A stretch of DNA of 64,000 nt from Paracoccus sanguinis (GTDB lineage Bacteria; Pseudomonadota; Alphaproteobacteria; Rhodobacterales; Rhodobacteraceae). Under the pieces are notes generated by a model. It was not told where the DNA came from. It saw only the letters and a program-made list of their open reading frames with translations, and ran no database searches. The stretch spans positions 1,240,001 to 1,304,000 of the forward strand of contig NZ_FNNA01000001.1 in the NCBI RefSeq assembly GCF_900106665.1, given 5' to 3'. Both the position numbers and the translations under genes were made by a program. Each line of letters opens with the position of its first letter. The first letter of the stretch is position 1. Shown here piece by piece: positions 1 through 8,942 of the stretch.

Positions 1-668
1 TTGTTGCCGGTGGTGTGGAAGGCCCAGAAGTGGACGACGACCAGCGCCGCGATCACGAAGGGCAGCAGGTAGTGCAGCGAGAAGAAGCGGTTGAGCGTGG
101 CGTTGTCCACCGCCGGCCCGCCGAGCAGCCATTCCTGGATCGACGGCCCGATGCCCGGGATGGCGCCGAAGAGGCCGGTGATCACCGTGGCGCCCCAGAA
201 CGACATCTGCCCCCAGGGCAGCACGTAGCCCATGAACGCCGTCGCCATCATGGCGAGGTAGATCAGCATCCCCACGATCCACGTCACCTCGCGCGGCGCC
301 TTGTAGCTGCCGTAGTAGAGGTTGCGGAAGATGTGGATGTAGACGGCGAGGAAGAACAGCGAGGCGCCGTTCGCGTGCAGGTAGCGCAGCATGTGGCCGC
401 CGTTCACGTCGCGCATGATGTGCTCGACCGAGCGGAAGGCGAGGCTGACGTGCGGGGTGTAGTGCATCGCCAGGACGATGCCGGTGACGATCTGCAGCAC
501 GAGGCAGAAGGTCAGCACGATCCCCCAGATCCACCACCAGTTGAGGTTCTTGGGGGTGGGGAGGGTGACGAAATCGACGACCAGGCCGACGACGGGCAGG
601 CGGCGGTGCAGCCAGCGCTCGAACCCGGACTTGGGCTCGTAGTGATCGGAGGGAATACCGGCGGACAT
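1..668 (-). CDS. petB: Cytochrome b of the bc1 complex (partial, C-terminus outside window)
   Basis: This is the membrane core of ubiquinol:cytochrome c oxidoreductase, which carries hemes bL and bH and the quinone sites. About 222 N-terminal codons are visible. The start is an ATG at 668 preceded by TGAGGAG. Visible landmarks are the amphipathic N-terminal helix ([14 protein letters not shown]), a helix with heme-ligating His ([20 protein letters not shown]), the [19 protein letters not shown] segment of the Qo site, and [20 protein letters not shown] with the second pair of His ligands. The gene lies 9 bp downstream of petA, in the usual petABC order; petC would lie outside the window. Identification is secure. 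Confidence 0.96.
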   Translation of the reverse strand, partial: MSAGIPSDHYEPKSGFERWLHRRLPVVGLVVDFVTLPTPKNLNWWWIWGIVLTFCLVLQIVTGIVLAMHYTPHVSLAFRSVEHIMRDVNGGHMLRYLHANGASLFFLAVYIHIFRNLYYGSYKAPREVTWIVGMLIYLAMMATAFMGYVLPWGQMSFWGATVITGLFGAIPGIGPSIQEWLLGGPAVDNATLNRFFSLHYLLPFVIAALVVVHFWAFHTTGN

Positions 669-677
669 TGTCGCTCC

Positions 678-1256
678 TCAGCCCAGCTTGATGGTGGTGT
701 CGTTCACGAAGGACGCGACGGGGATATGCAGGTTCTGGGGCGCCGGACCGCGGCGGATGCGGCCCGAGGCGTCATAGTGCGACCCGTGGCAGGGGCAGAA
801 CCAGCCGCCGAAGTCGCCGGCCCCGTCCCCGATCGGCACGCAGCCGAGGTGGGTGCAGACGCCGATCATGACCAGCCACTTGCCTTCCTCGTCGAGTGCG
901 CGGTTGGCGTCGGTGGCGGGCTCGCCCGGCTTGTTGGCGTTCTCGGCCAGGGGGTCGATCAGCGCGGCGCCGTCGTCGGCGCGGGCGCGCTCGATCTCGT
1001 CGGCGGTGCGGTGGCGGATGAAGACCGGCTTGCCCAGCCATTTCACGGTCAGCTGCGTGCCCTCGGCGACGGCGCTGATGTCCACCTGGATCGAGGACAG
1101 CGCCTGCACGTCGGCCGAGGGGTTCATCTGGTTGATCAGGGTCCAGCCGGCCGCGCCCGCCGCAACCACGCCAGCGCCGGCGGTCGCGTAATAGAGGAAG
1201 TCCCTCCGGGTGGCGCCGTGGTCTCCTGCGGGATGGTCTGCGTGGGACACGGTCAT
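678..1256 (-). CDS. petA: Ubiquinol-cytochrome c reductase Rieske iron-sulfur subunit
   Basis: This is the 192-residue Rieske protein of the bc1 complex, which moves electrons from ubiquinol at the Qo site to cytochrome c1. The N-terminus has a twin-arginine motif ([10 protein letters not shown], residues 15-24) followed by one transmembrane anchor (about 22-45). The 2Fe-2S ligand boxes are CTHLGC (134-139) and CPCHGSHYD (154-162), and the Pro loop is GPAPQNLH. Length is normal for alphaproteobacteria. It is first in the petAB(C) operon and is transcribed toward the window start. Confidence 0.97.
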   Translation of the reverse strand: MTVSHADHPAGDHGATRRDFLYYATAGAGVVAAGAAGWTLINQMNPSADVQALSSIQVDISAVAEGTQLTVKWLGKPVFIRHRTADEIERARADDGAALIDPLAENANKPGEPATDANRALDEEGKWLVMIGVCTHLGCVPIGDGAGDFGGWFCPCHGSHYDASGRIRRGPAPQNLHIPVASFVNDTTIKLG

Positions 1257-1998
1257 TCTCCAATTCGGGGCCGGGGCGGTGGGCCCTGCCTCAATCGACA
1301 GTCGGGCCGCCCACAGGCAGCCTTCGCAGCCGCGGTTCTAGCGATCAAGATTGTGTCAGTCCAGCGGCCTGCGGGCTGTTTGCTGACGCATTTGGCCGCA
1401 GGTGTGGGATTTGGGACGCTGTGTCATGCGCGGGTGGCCGGGCGGGCGTGGCGGGGTCAGGGCGGGGCGGTTGGGGCGCGGTTGGAGCGGGCTTCTGTGG
1501 TGGCCGCGGAAGGATTGCATCGCCGCTTGGCCGATTCTGCGCCGCAGGAAGAGGTCGGGCCGAGGGATCGGCGTTGGCCTCGTTTGCCCCGAGGGCGCCC
1601 GCGCGGCCGGCAGCTCTGCGGATCAAGGGGCGGCCAGGTGGGACTCGCGGGCCGCGCCGGTACGGCCCCGCAGCGCGGTCCTCGGCATCACGGTCGCGGT
1701 CCACGATGGGCATGGATGGAGGCGTCCGGCTCGATCTGCCGATGAAGCGTTGGCGCGGCTTGAACGGCTGGCCGTTGGCCGCATGAATGGTGAGCATCGC
1801 CGTGTCAGGGCCGCGATGGTTGGGCTCCGCTCCTGCGCGCGCCTGTGCAGCGCAGCGCACCCGCTGGCCCGCACCCCACGCCGCTAAGGAAAAAGGAGCT
1901 GGACCGGCGCCGACTTTCGCCCGGCGGTAGCCCTTGCCACCCCCAGCCGGTCACACACTCCCGCGGCCAGCGGCGCGCACCCACCATCGGCCTCGCAA
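1257..1998. other. 742-bp stretch with no convincing gene
   Basis: This lies between the start of petA and the end of the MORN-repeat gene, and is the only gap over 300 bp in the window. Open frames exist on both strands, as expected at this GC content, but their translations are Arg/Pro/Ala-rich with no domain I recognise. The part nearest petA (about 1257-1400) should hold the petABC promoter; I cannot point to clear -35/-10 boxes. A decayed gene or mobile-element remnant around 1620-1860 is possible but unsupported. Confidence 0.6.
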
Positions 1999-3549
1999 TC
2001 ACCCCCGCGGGTCGGCGTTCGGATCGACGGGTTCGGTCCCGGCCGGTCCCGCGTCGCTGCCGGGCGGGGCGGGCGCCGGGGCCGGGGCGGCCGCCCCCTC
2101 GCCGCTCTCCTCCGTCGCGGCCGCGCCCGCGGCGGGCGCGCTGCCCTCGGGGGGCGTCAGCTTGTCGTCCTGCCAGGCGCCCTCGGCCACCCGGCCCGAG
2201 GCGTAGCGCATCGTTCCCTGGCCCTGCCGCTTTCCGCCCACGAAATGCCCGGTGTAGACGTCGCCGTTGGTGTAGGTCGCGGTGCCCTCGCCATCGATCT
2301 CGCCGTCCTTCCAGCCGCCCTCGTAGCGGAACCCGTCCTTGGTGATCAGCACGCCCTGCCCCTCGCGCTGGCCGTCGACGAAGCTGCCGGTGTAGGCGGT
2401 CCCGTCCACATAGCTCGCCTGCCCCTCGCCGTGGCGTTTCCCGTCCTTCCAGGCGCCGTTGTAGAGATAGCCGTCCGGGTTGCTCATCCGGCCCTGGCCC
2501 TCGTTGCGACCGGCGCGGAAGCCGCCCTCGTAGACCAGCCCGTTGGCGTAAAGCGCCTTGCCCTGCCCCTCGATCGCGCCGGCGACCCAGTCGCCCTCGT
2601 AGCTGGCGCCGTCGGGATAGGTGATCTTGCCCTTGCCGTCCGGCTGGTCGGCCTTGAGTGTCCCCTCGTAGACCGAGCCGTCGGGGTACTGGATGCGGCC
2701 CTGCCCCTCCATCCGGCCGTCGACCCAGCCGCCCTGGTAGACATAGCCGTCGCGGCCGCTGAACACCCCCTCGCCGTGCCGCTTGTCGGCGCGGAAGCCG
2801 CCCTCGTAGAGGTCGCCGTCGGCGTATTCCGCCCGGCCCTGCCCCTCGCGCCGGTTGGCGACCATGGTGCCGTCGTAGATGTCGCCGTTGGCCTGCACCA
2901 GCCGGCCGCGGCCCGACATCTGCCCGGCCGCCCAGCCGCCCTCGTAGACCAGCCCGTCGGGCATGGTCAGCTTGCCCTGCCCGGCGCGCAGGTCGCCCAG
3001 CATCCCGCCCTCGTAGACCGAGCCGTCGGGATAGGTGATCTTGCCCGTCCCCTCCTTGGCGCCGTCCACCCAGTCGCCGTCGTAGCGATAGCCGGTGGAC
3101 TGCACGAGCAGCCCCTTGCCGTGGTGCAGCGCCTTGCGGAACCCGCCCTCGTAGGTCGAGCCGTTGGCATAGACCGCCTTGCCCTGCCCGGTGATCTCGC
3201 CGTCGAGCCAGTCGCCCTCATAGGTGCCGCCGTCGGCATAGGTGATCTTGCCGCGCCCGTTCGGCTTGCCCTTGGCAAAGGCGCCCTCGTAGACCGAGCC
3301 GTTGGGATAGACCGCGCGGCCCTGGCCCAGGATCTCGCCGTCCACCCAGTCGCCCTCGTAGCGGTAGCCCGAGGGCAGCGTGTAGCTGCCGCGCCCGTGC
3401 TGGCGGCCGTTGCGGAAGGTGCCCTCGTACACGCCGCCGTCGTCGTAGGTCTTGGTGACGACCGCGGCGTCCTGCGCGGTGGCGGGGGCCGGGGCCTGGC
3501 CCAGCGACAGCCCGGCGGCCAGCGCCGCGGCGATCAGTGCAGGTTTCAT
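1999..3549 (-). CDS. Exported MORN-repeat protein with about 19 repeats
   Basis: This 516-residue protein consists almost entirely of MORN repeats. A signal peptide (MKPALIAAALAAGLSLGQ, cleavage near ATAQ-DA) is followed by about 19 tandem units of 23 residues with the pattern [V/T/R]-Y-E-G-x-[W/F]-x(n)-G-x-G-x(5)-G; the last unit is degenerate. The C-terminus (about 60 residues) is an Ala/Pro/Glu-rich low-complexity tail. The ATG at 3549 is preferred because it opens directly on the signal peptide, whereas upstream in-frame sequence is not protein-like. MORN arrays bind lipids or proteins in other systems; the role here is unknown, probably periplasmic or at the envelope. Confidence 0.85.
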   Translation of the reverse strand: MKPALIAAALAAGLSLGQAPAPATAQDAAVVTKTYDDGGVYEGTFRNGRQHGRGSYTLPSGYRYEGDWVDGEILGQGRAVYPNGSVYEGAFAKGKPNGRGKITYADGGTYEGDWLDGEITGQGKAVYANGSTYEGGFRKALHHGKGLLVQSTGYRYDGDWVDGAKEGTGKITYPDGSVYEGGMLGDLRAGQGKLTMPDGLVYEGGWAAGQMSGRGRLVQANGDIYDGTMVANRREGQGRAEYADGDLYEGGFRADKRHGEGVFSGRDGYVYQGGWVDGRMEGQGRIQYPDGSVYEGTLKADQPDGKGKITYPDGASYEGDWVAGAIEGQGKALYANGLVYEGGFRAGRNEGQGRMSNPDGYLYNGAWKDGKRHGEGQASYVDGTAYTGSFVDGQREGQGVLITKDGFRYEGGWKDGEIDGEGTATYTNGDVYTGHFVGGKRQGQGTMRYASGRVAEGAWQDDKLTPPEGSAPAAGAAATEESGEGAAAPAPAPAPPGSDAGPAGTEPVDPNADPRG

Positions 3550-3787
3550 CGCCCTTTGCCCTTGCTGCTCGCGGGTCTGGCGCCCGCCGTTCCTGCGGGA
3601 TGTAACCGAAAGGGCGGCTGGACGCAAAGCCCGGGCGCGGTGCGGACGGCGCGGCCGGATGCCTCCCGCGGGGGTGTCCGGGCCGGAAAGATGCAGCGGG
3701 CGTAAGGGCGCGGCGGGACGCGCCGGGCGGGCTTTCGCTCGGCCGGCGCCCGACCTAGTCTCGCGCCGAGAATTGAGGAACCCGCCG

Positions 3788-5446
3788 ATGACCGACCGTT
3801 TCCGCCTGACCATGGGCCAGCTCAACGCCACCGTGGGCGACCTGGCGGGCAACGCCGCCAAGGCGCGCGCGGCCTTTGCCGCCGCGCGCGCGGCGGGCGC
3901 CGACATGCTGGCGCTGCCCGAGATGTTCATCACCGGCTACCAGACCCAGGACCTGGTGCTGAAGCCCGCCTTTCTGCGCGACGCCATGGCGGCGGTCGAG
4001 CGCCTCGCCGCCGACTGCGCCGACGGACCCGCGCTCGGCATCGGCGGCCCGTGGGTCGAGGGCGAGAAGCTCTACAACTGCTACCTGATCCTGCAGGGCG
4101 GCCGGATCACCGCCCGGATCACCAAGCACGAACTGCCCCACAAGCAGCTCTTCGACGAGCTGCGGCTCTTCGATCCCGGCCCGATCAGCGGGCCTTACGT
4201 GGTGAACGGGGTCCGCATCGGCTCGCCCATCTGCGAGGATGCGTGGTGGCAGCCGGTGACCGAGACGCTGGCCGAGACCGGGGCCGAGATCCTGATCGTG
4301 CCGAACGGCAGCCCCTATCACCGCGACAAGCTGGACCTGCGGATGGGCCACATGGTCGCGCGGGTGCACGAAAGCGGGCTGCCCTTGGCCTATGTCAACA
4401 TGGTCGGCGGGCAAGACGATCAAGTTTATGACGGCGCGTCCTTCGTGCTGAACCCCGGCGGGCACAAGGTCGTGCAGATGGCCCCCTTCGACGAGGGGCT
4501 TGTCCATGTCGATTTCACCCGCACCGCCGAGGGCTGGCGGGCCGAACGCGGCGAGATGATCCCGCAGCCCGATGCATGGGAACAGGACTACCGCGCGATC
4601 TGCGTGGGCCTCGGGGATTACCTGCGGAAGTCGGGCTTCTCGAAGGTGCTGCTGGGCTTGTCGGGCGGGATCGATTCGGCGCTGGTCGCCACCATCGCCG
4701 CCGACACGCTGGGGCCCGAGAACGTGCGCGGGGTGCGGATGCCCTCGGAATACTCGAGCCAGCATTCGCTGGACGACGCCGAGGATCTGGCCCGCCGGCT
4801 CGGCATCCGCATGGACACGATCCCCATCGACGGACCGCGCGCCGCCGTCTCGGACGCGCTGGCCGGGGTGATGGCCGGCACCCGCCCCGACGTGACCGAG
4901 GAGAACGTCCAGTCCCGGCTGCGCGGGCTGCTGCTCATGGCGATCTCGAACAAGTTCGGCGAGCTTCTTCTGACCACCGGCAACAAGTCCGAGGTCGCGG
5001 TCGGCTATGCGACCATCTACGGCGACATGGCGGGGGGCTATAACCCCTTGAAAGACCTCTACAAGACCCGCGTGTTCGAGACCTGCCGCTGGCGCAACGC
5101 CAACCACCGCCCGTGGATGGCGGCCCCCGCGGGCGAGGTCATCCCGCCCGGCGTCATCACCAAGCCGCCCTCGGCCGAGCTGCGCCCCGACCAGAAGGAC
5201 GAGGATTCGCTGCCCCCCTATCCGGTGCTCGATTCGATCCTGACCGGGCTGATCGAGCGTGACCGCTCGGTGGCCGACCTCGTGGCCGAGGGCCACGACC
5301 GCGACACGGTGAAGAAGGTCGAGCGGCTGATCTACATCAGCGAGTGGAAACGCTATCAGGCCGCGCCCGGGCCGCGGGTCTCGCCGCGGGCCTTCTGGCT
5401 CGACCGGCGCTATCCGCTGGTCAACCGCTGGCGGGACGAAAGCTAG
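3788..5446 (+). CDS. nadE: Glutamine-dependent NAD+ synthase
   Basis: The enzyme converts deamido-NAD+ to NAD+ using glutamine and ATP, the last step of NAD synthesis. The 552-residue length is typical of the two-domain form. The N-terminal nitrilase-like glutaminase domain shows the catalytic triad region: Glu in LPEMFITGY, Lys in KHELPHKQL, and Cys in IGSPICEDAWW. The C-terminal synthetase domain has the PP-loop SGGIDSALVA at about residues 291-300, plus TTGNKSEVAVGYATIYGDM. ATG 3788 follows GAGGAA; the longer in-frame upstream sequence lacks similarity. The stop codon shares the palindrome CTAG with the stop of the convergent lipoprotein gene. pncA and pncB of the same pathway lie 22 kb away. 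Confidence 0.96.
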   Translation: MTDRFRLTMGQLNATVGDLAGNAAKARAAFAAARAAGADMLALPEMFITGYQTQDLVLKPAFLRDAMAAVERLAADCADGPALGIGGPWVEGEKLYNCYLILQGGRITARITKHELPHKQLFDELRLFDPGPISGPYVVNGVRIGSPICEDAWWQPVTETLAETGAEILIVPNGSPYHRDKLDLRMGHMVARVHESGLPLAYVNMVGGQDDQVYDGASFVLNPGGHKVVQMAPFDEGLVHVDFTRTAEGWRAERGEMIPQPDAWEQDYRAICVGLGDYLRKSGFSKVLLGLSGGIDSALVATIAADTLGPENVRGVRMPSEYSSQHSLDDAEDLARRLGIRMDTIPIDGPRAAVSDALAGVMAGTRPDVTEENVQSRLRGLLLMAISNKFGELLLTTGNKSEVAVGYATIYGDMAGGYNPLKDLYKTRVFETCRWRNANHRPWMAAPAGEVIPPGVITKPPSAELRPDQKDEDSLPPYPVLDSILTGLIERDRSVADLVAEGHDRDTVKKVERLIYISEWKRYQAAPGPRVSPRAFWLDRRYPLVNRWRDES

Positions 5447-5865
5447 CGCGCCGCGTCGAAGATCATCCGGCGGGCGGGGCCCGCAAGCTCCAGCCCGCCC
5501 TTGACCGGATCGGCGCGGGTGACCTGCGCCAGCGCGGCCAGGAACGCCGCCTCGCCCCCCTCGATCAGGCAGGCGCGGCGGGTGGGGGCGATGGGGGCCA
5601 GGTCGACTGCAGGCCACTCGGCGCGGTTGGTGGTGTGATAGAGGTTGCACGGCCCCTGCCCCGACACCGCCTGCCCGGCGATGGTCAGATCGGCGGTGCC
5701 CTGGATCGGCACCCCCACGATTTCCCTCAGCGTATAGGTGCCGTCGAACCCGGCGCCCGCCCCGCCGCCTCCCGCGACCCCGCCGCCCGCGCAGGCGGCG
5801 AGCACGGCGAGGGCCAGGGGCGCCAGCACGACCGGGTGGGAGACGAGTTGTTGGGTGAGACGCAT
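5443..5865 (-). CDS. Small lipoprotein with a META/HslJ-like domain
   Basis: This 140-residue predicted lipoprotein starts at ATG 5865 (MRLTQQLV). It has a hydrophobic stretch ending in a lipobox-like LAVLAAC, so the mature N-terminal Cys would sit after LAA. The rest (FDGTYTLREIVGVPIQG through CNLYHTTN) resembles META/HslJ domain proteins, which are beta-rich envelope proteins often linked to heat or antibiotic stress. It converges on nadE, and the two stop codons overlap. Domain assignment rests on pattern only. Confidence 0.7.
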   Translation of the reverse strand: MRLTQQLVSHPVVLAPLALAVLAACAGGGVAGGGGAGAGFDGTYTLREIVGVPIQGTADLTIAGQAVSGQGPCNLYHTTNRAEWPAVDLAPIAPTRRACLIEGGEAAFLAALAQVTRADPVKGGLELAGPARRMIFDAAR

Positions 5866-5946
5866 GGGGCAGGCTCCGCTGACTGCCGCCACGGTGCCCC
5901 GGCCGGGCCGCGCTGTCACGACGCAACTGCGTGATTTCGCGTGATG

Positions 5947-5979
5947 AAAGACCCCCGCGGCGGGGCCACGGGGGTCTTT
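5947..5979 (-). terminator. Intrinsic terminator downstream of rpsU
   Basis: A perfect 11-bp inverted repeat, AAAGACCCCCG and CGGGGGTCTTT, encloses an 11-nt GC loop. It lies 80 bp past the rpsU stop and just before the lipoprotein start. The A/T-rich ends make it potentially bidirectional. Confidence 0.8.
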
Positions 5980-6059
5980 CTGATCCTTCGGCTTTCGCTG
6001 TCGCCGGACCGGCGTGTCCCCGAATGGTCGGGAGACCTCGCGGCCCGCCGGACGCGCCC

Positions 6060-6266
6060 TTACAGCGCGCCTTCGCGCTGGGCCTTTTTACGGGCCAGCT
6101 TGCGGGCACGGCGCACGGCCTCGGCCTTTTCACGGGCCTTCTTGACCGACGGCTTCTCGAAATGCTGCTTCAGCTTCATTTCGCGGAAGACCCCTTCGCG
6201 CTGAAGTTTCTTCTTCAGGGCACGAAGCGCCTGTTCGACGTTGTTGTCGCGAACGCTCACCTGCAT
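6060..6266 (-). CDS. rpsU: 30S ribosomal protein bS21
   Basis: This 68-residue, strongly basic protein begins [20 protein letters not shown] and contains [21 protein letters not shown], the hallmark of bS21. It sits on the 30S platform near the anti-Shine-Dalgarno helix and helps initiation. It is transcribed divergently from the COQ9-family gene, an arrangement so common in alphaproteobacteria that the neighbour family has been called rpsU-divergently transcribed protein. Confidence 0.96.
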   Translation of the reverse strand: MQVSVRDNNVEQALRALKKKLQREGVFREMKLKQHFEKPSVKKAREKAEAVRRARKLARKKAQREGAL

Positions 6267-6366
6267 GTGGTTGTCACCACCTTCCTAGGTTAGAGTTGAT
6301 CGAATTGCAGGACCGGGGCGCCTTAGCGCAGCCGGTCGCCCTTGTCCACCCTGAGGAGCCTTGCCC

Positions 6367-7038
6367 ATGCAAGACGACCGCGACCGGCTGCTCGACGCGG
6401 CGCTGACCCATGTCCCGTTCGAGGGGATGAACGACCGCGCGCTGATCGCCGGCGCCCGCGACATCGGCATGGCGCCGGAACTCGCCCGCGTGCATTTCCC
6501 CGGCGGCGGGGCGGCGCTGGCCGCGGCCTATCACCGCCGCGCGGACGCGGCACTGGCCGCAGCGCTGGCCGCGCACCCGCCGCAGGGGCGCATCCGCGAC
6601 CGGATCACGGCGGCGATGCGCCAGCGCCTCGAGCTTGCCGACCCCGAGCTGGTGCGCGCCGGGGCCGCGGTCCTGTCGCTGCCGCCGAACGCGCCGCTCG
6701 GCGCCCGGCTGGTGTGGGAGACGGCGGACACGATCTGGACCGGGCTCGGCGATCCGTCCGAGGACGTGAACTGGTGGACCAAGCGCGCCACGCTCGCCTC
6801 GGTCTGGGGGGCGGTGGTGCTCTACTGGCTGGGCGACAGCTCGGAAGGCAACCTCGACACCGCAGCCTTCATCGACCGCCGCATCGACGGGGTGATGCGG
6901 TTCGAGAAGCTCAAGGCCGGGGTCCGCAAGCTGCCGGGGGTGGGGGCGATGACCGACCTCGCCACCGGCTGGATCAGGAAACCCGCGCCGCAACCCGCGC
7001 CCGGCTACCGCGCCGAGAGCCCGCGGGGTGACGCATGA
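6367..7038 (+). CDS. COQ9 family protein (rpsU-divergent)
   Basis: This 223-residue protein belongs to the COQ9 family, TetR-like-fold lipid-binding proteins that in eukaryotes present ubiquinone precursors to the hydroxylase COQ7. The Trp-rich segment VNWWTKRATLASVWGAVVLYWLGD and the terminal LPGVGAMTDLATGWIRKP are typical. The start is ATG 6367, placed 8 nt after GAGGAG; a TTG two codons upstream is too close to that site. The last 4 bp overlap the start of the quinone oxidoreductase gene (ATGA), implying translational coupling. A role in ubiquinone metabolism is inferred from the family. Confidence 0.85.
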   Translation: MQDDRDRLLDAALTHVPFEGMNDRALIAGARDIGMAPELARVHFPGGGAALAAAYHRRADAALAAALAAHPPQGRIRDRITAAMRQRLELADPELVRAGAAVLSLPPNAPLGARLVWETADTIWTGLGDPSEDVNWWTKRATLASVWGAVVLYWLGDSSEGNLDTAAFIDRRIDGVMRFEKLKAGVRKLPGVGAMTDLATGWIRKPAPQPAPGYRAESPRGDA

Positions 7039-8024
7039 GCCTCCCGCACGAGATGGACGTGGTGGCCATCGCCCAGCCGGGCGGGCCGGGCGTGCTGGAC
7101 CTGCGCCGCCGGCCGGTGCCGGCGCCGGGCCAGGGCCAGATCCTGATCCGCGTGGCCTATGCCGGGGTGAACCGGCCCGACGTGCTGCAGCGCATGGGCG
7201 CCTATGCCCCGCCGCCCGGCGCCTCGGACCTGCCGGGGCTCGAATGTTCGGGCCATGTCGCGGCGATCGGTCCCGGCGTGACCCGCTGGGCGGTGGGGGA
7301 TGCCGTCTGCGCGCTGCTGCCGGGCGGCGGCTACGCCGAATACGCGCTGACCGCCGCCGACCACGCCCTGCCGGTCCCCGAGGGACTGGGCCTGGCCGAG
7401 GCCGCCTGCCTGCCCGAGACCTGCTTCGCCGTCTGGTCCAACGTCGTCATGCGCGGCGGGCTGCGGGCGGGCGAGCGGTTCCTCGTCCACGGCGGCTCGT
7501 CGGGGATCGGCACCACCGCGATCCAGATCGCCCGCGCACTCGGCGCCCGCGTCTGGGCCACCGCCGGATCGGCCGAGAAATGCGCCGCCTGCGCCGCGCT
7601 CGGCGCCACGGCCATCAACTACCGCGAGGCGGATTTCGTCCAGGTCCTCGCGGCCGAGGGCGGCGCCGACCTGATCCTCGACATGGTGGGCGGCGACTAC
7701 ATCGCCCGCGACCTCAAGGCGCTGGCCGACGACGGGCGGCTGGTGTTCATCGCCTTCCTCGGCGGCCCCAAGGCCGAGATCAACTTCGCCCCGCTGATGA
7801 CCCGGCGGCTGACCATCACCGGCTCGACGCTCAGGCCCCAGTCCGACCTCGCCAAGGCGGGGATCGCGGCCGAGCTGGCCCGCCACGTCTGGCCGATGGT
7901 CGCCGCAGGGCAGCTGCGCCCGGTGATGGACCGCGAGTTCCCGCTCGCCGATGCCGAAGCCGCCCACCGCCGGATGGAAGGCGGCGACCACATCGGCAAG
8001 ATCGTGCTCAAGGTGGCGGGATAA
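7035..8024 (+). CDS. NAD(P)H-quinone oxidoreductase (zinc-free MDR, PIG3/QOR type)
   Basis: This 329-residue medium-chain reductase has a GroES-like N-terminal half (VAYAGVNRPDVLQRMGAY, PGLECSGHV) and a Rossmann half with HGGSSGIGTTAIQIARALGA. The Cys/His zinc ligands of alcohol dehydrogenases are absent, as expected for the zeta-crystallin/PIG3 branch, which performs NADPH-dependent reduction of quinones or enals. It is coupled to the COQ9-family gene by a 4-bp ATGA overlap, suggesting a quinone-related unit. Confidence 0.88.
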   Translation: MSLPHEMDVVAIAQPGGPGVLDLRRRPVPAPGQGQILIRVAYAGVNRPDVLQRMGAYAPPPGASDLPGLECSGHVAAIGPGVTRWAVGDAVCALLPGGGYAEYALTAADHALPVPEGLGLAEAACLPETCFAVWSNVVMRGGLRAGERFLVHGGSSGIGTTAIQIARALGARVWATAGSAEKCAACAALGATAINYREADFVQVLAAEGGADLILDMVGGDYIARDLKALADDGRLVFIAFLGGPKAEINFAPLMTRRLTITGSTLRPQSDLAKAGIAAELARHVWPMVAAGQLRPVMDREFPLADAEAAHRRMEGGDHIGKIVLKVAG

Positions 8025-8031
8025 GCTGACA

Positions 8032-8062
8032 GCACGGCGGCCGTCCTCAGGCGCCGCCGTGC
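8032..8062. terminator. GC-rich hairpin between convergent genes
   Basis: Ten-bp perfect arms GCACGGCGGC and GCCGCCGTGC enclose an 11-nt loop immediately after the quinone oxidoreductase stop. There is no T tract, so termination efficiency is uncertain. Confidence 0.45.
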
Positions 8063-8064
8063 CG

Positions 8065-8102
8065 CCTCGGGCTGGACCCAAATATCCCCGCCGGAGGCTC
8101 CC
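8065..8102 (-). repeat. Dispersed GGGATATTTGGG-type repeat, copy 1
   Basis: On the minus strand this reads GCCTCCGGCGGGGATATTTG then GGTCCAGCCCGAGG. The 34 bp at 8065-8098 match the copy inside the esterase gene (22267-22300) at 32 positions. It sits between the convergent quinone oxidoreductase and RNase T2 genes. Confidence 0.75.
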
Positions 8103-8108
8103 GCCCGC

Positions 8109-8774
8109 TCAGCCGGGCGCCTCCATCAGCATCGGCGCGCGGCAGTCGCGGCGCGAATCGGGGGCGCAGGCGCGGGGCTGAAGGTCGCGGGTCAGGCAGA
8201 TACGGACCTCGTCCACCCGCCCGCCGTCGCAGGTCACGGTGATCCCGTCGCGCACCATCGCCGGATTCACGGCGATGAACGCATCCTCGACCACCGGCGC
8301 GGGCAGGCGCACGTCGCGGGGCAGCATCCGGAACACCGGCGGGATCGTCACCGCCGCCGCCGCATCCCGCACCGCCTGGTAATAGCCCTGCGCCGACAGG
8401 CCCGAGCAGCGCCCGTGCTTCTGCCACTGGTACCACGCGAGCCCGCCCGACCCCATCACGTCCGCCATCGCCTGGCTCTCCCGGCGCGAGGGGTCGCGCT
8501 CGGGCGTGGCGCAATTGGCGGGCCAGCCGCGCTCGTACTGCGGCCACAGCCCGTGGACGACGAAGCCGGTCCGGCGGCGCGGGTCGCATTGCGGCTCGTT
8601 CCGGCCCTGGCCGTCGGTCGCGCACCAAGAGGGCGACCAGCTGAGTGCGAGGACGTAATAGTCGAACCGCCCCGCTACATCGCCCGCGTGCGCGGCGGGC
8701 GCGGTCAGGATGGGCGCGGTCAGGGCGGCAACAGCGGCCAAGGCTGCCGCGGCGAGGGGGAAACGGGTGTTCAT
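8109..8774 (-). CDS. Secreted ribonuclease T2 family protein
   Basis: This 221-residue protein has a clear signal peptide (ALAAVAALTAPILTAPAAHA-GD). The two conserved active-site segments of RNase T2 are present: FVVHGLWPQYERGWP with the first catalytic His, and WQKHGRCSG with the second His plus the Lys/Glu region. YYVLALSWSPSWC is the typical N-terminal beta segment, and several Cys could form disulfides. RNase T2 enzymes cut RNA through 2',3'-cyclic phosphates; in bacteria they are periplasmic and probably scavenging. Confidence 0.92.
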   Translation of the reverse strand: MNTRFPLAAAALAAVAALTAPILTAPAAHAGDVAGRFDYYVLALSWSPSWCATDGQGRNEPQCDPRRRTGFVVHGLWPQYERGWPANCATPERDPSRRESQAMADVMGSGGLAWYQWQKHGRCSGLSAQGYYQAVRDAAAAVTIPPVFRMLPRDVRLPAPVVEDAFIAVNPAMVRDGITVTCDGGRVDEVRICLTRDLQPRACAPDSRRDCRAPMLMEAPG

Positions 8775-8942
8775 CCCGTCAGCCTAGGCGGGGCGGGGGC
8801 GTTGAAAAAGGGGGTTCAATCCGCCGCCGCGAAATCCTATATGGGACGGCAATTCCCCCGAGATTGAGGAATGGCCGCGACCCCGGCACCCGGGCGGGCC
8901 GCCCCGGTTTCCCGGTCGATGGTTATTGCGAAGGAGCAACCG

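Noticed and set aside
1345-1860. Minus-strand open frame in the gap next to petA, briefly considered as a transposase remnant
   Set aside because: The translation is Arg/Pro-rich with no DDE or other transposase motif, and no inverted repeats or target duplications were seen.
2245-3705. Long plus-strand open frame with repeated hydrophobic peptides
   Set aside because: It is antisense to the MORN gene, and its periodicity simply mirrors the 69-bp MORN units; no signal peptide or domain.
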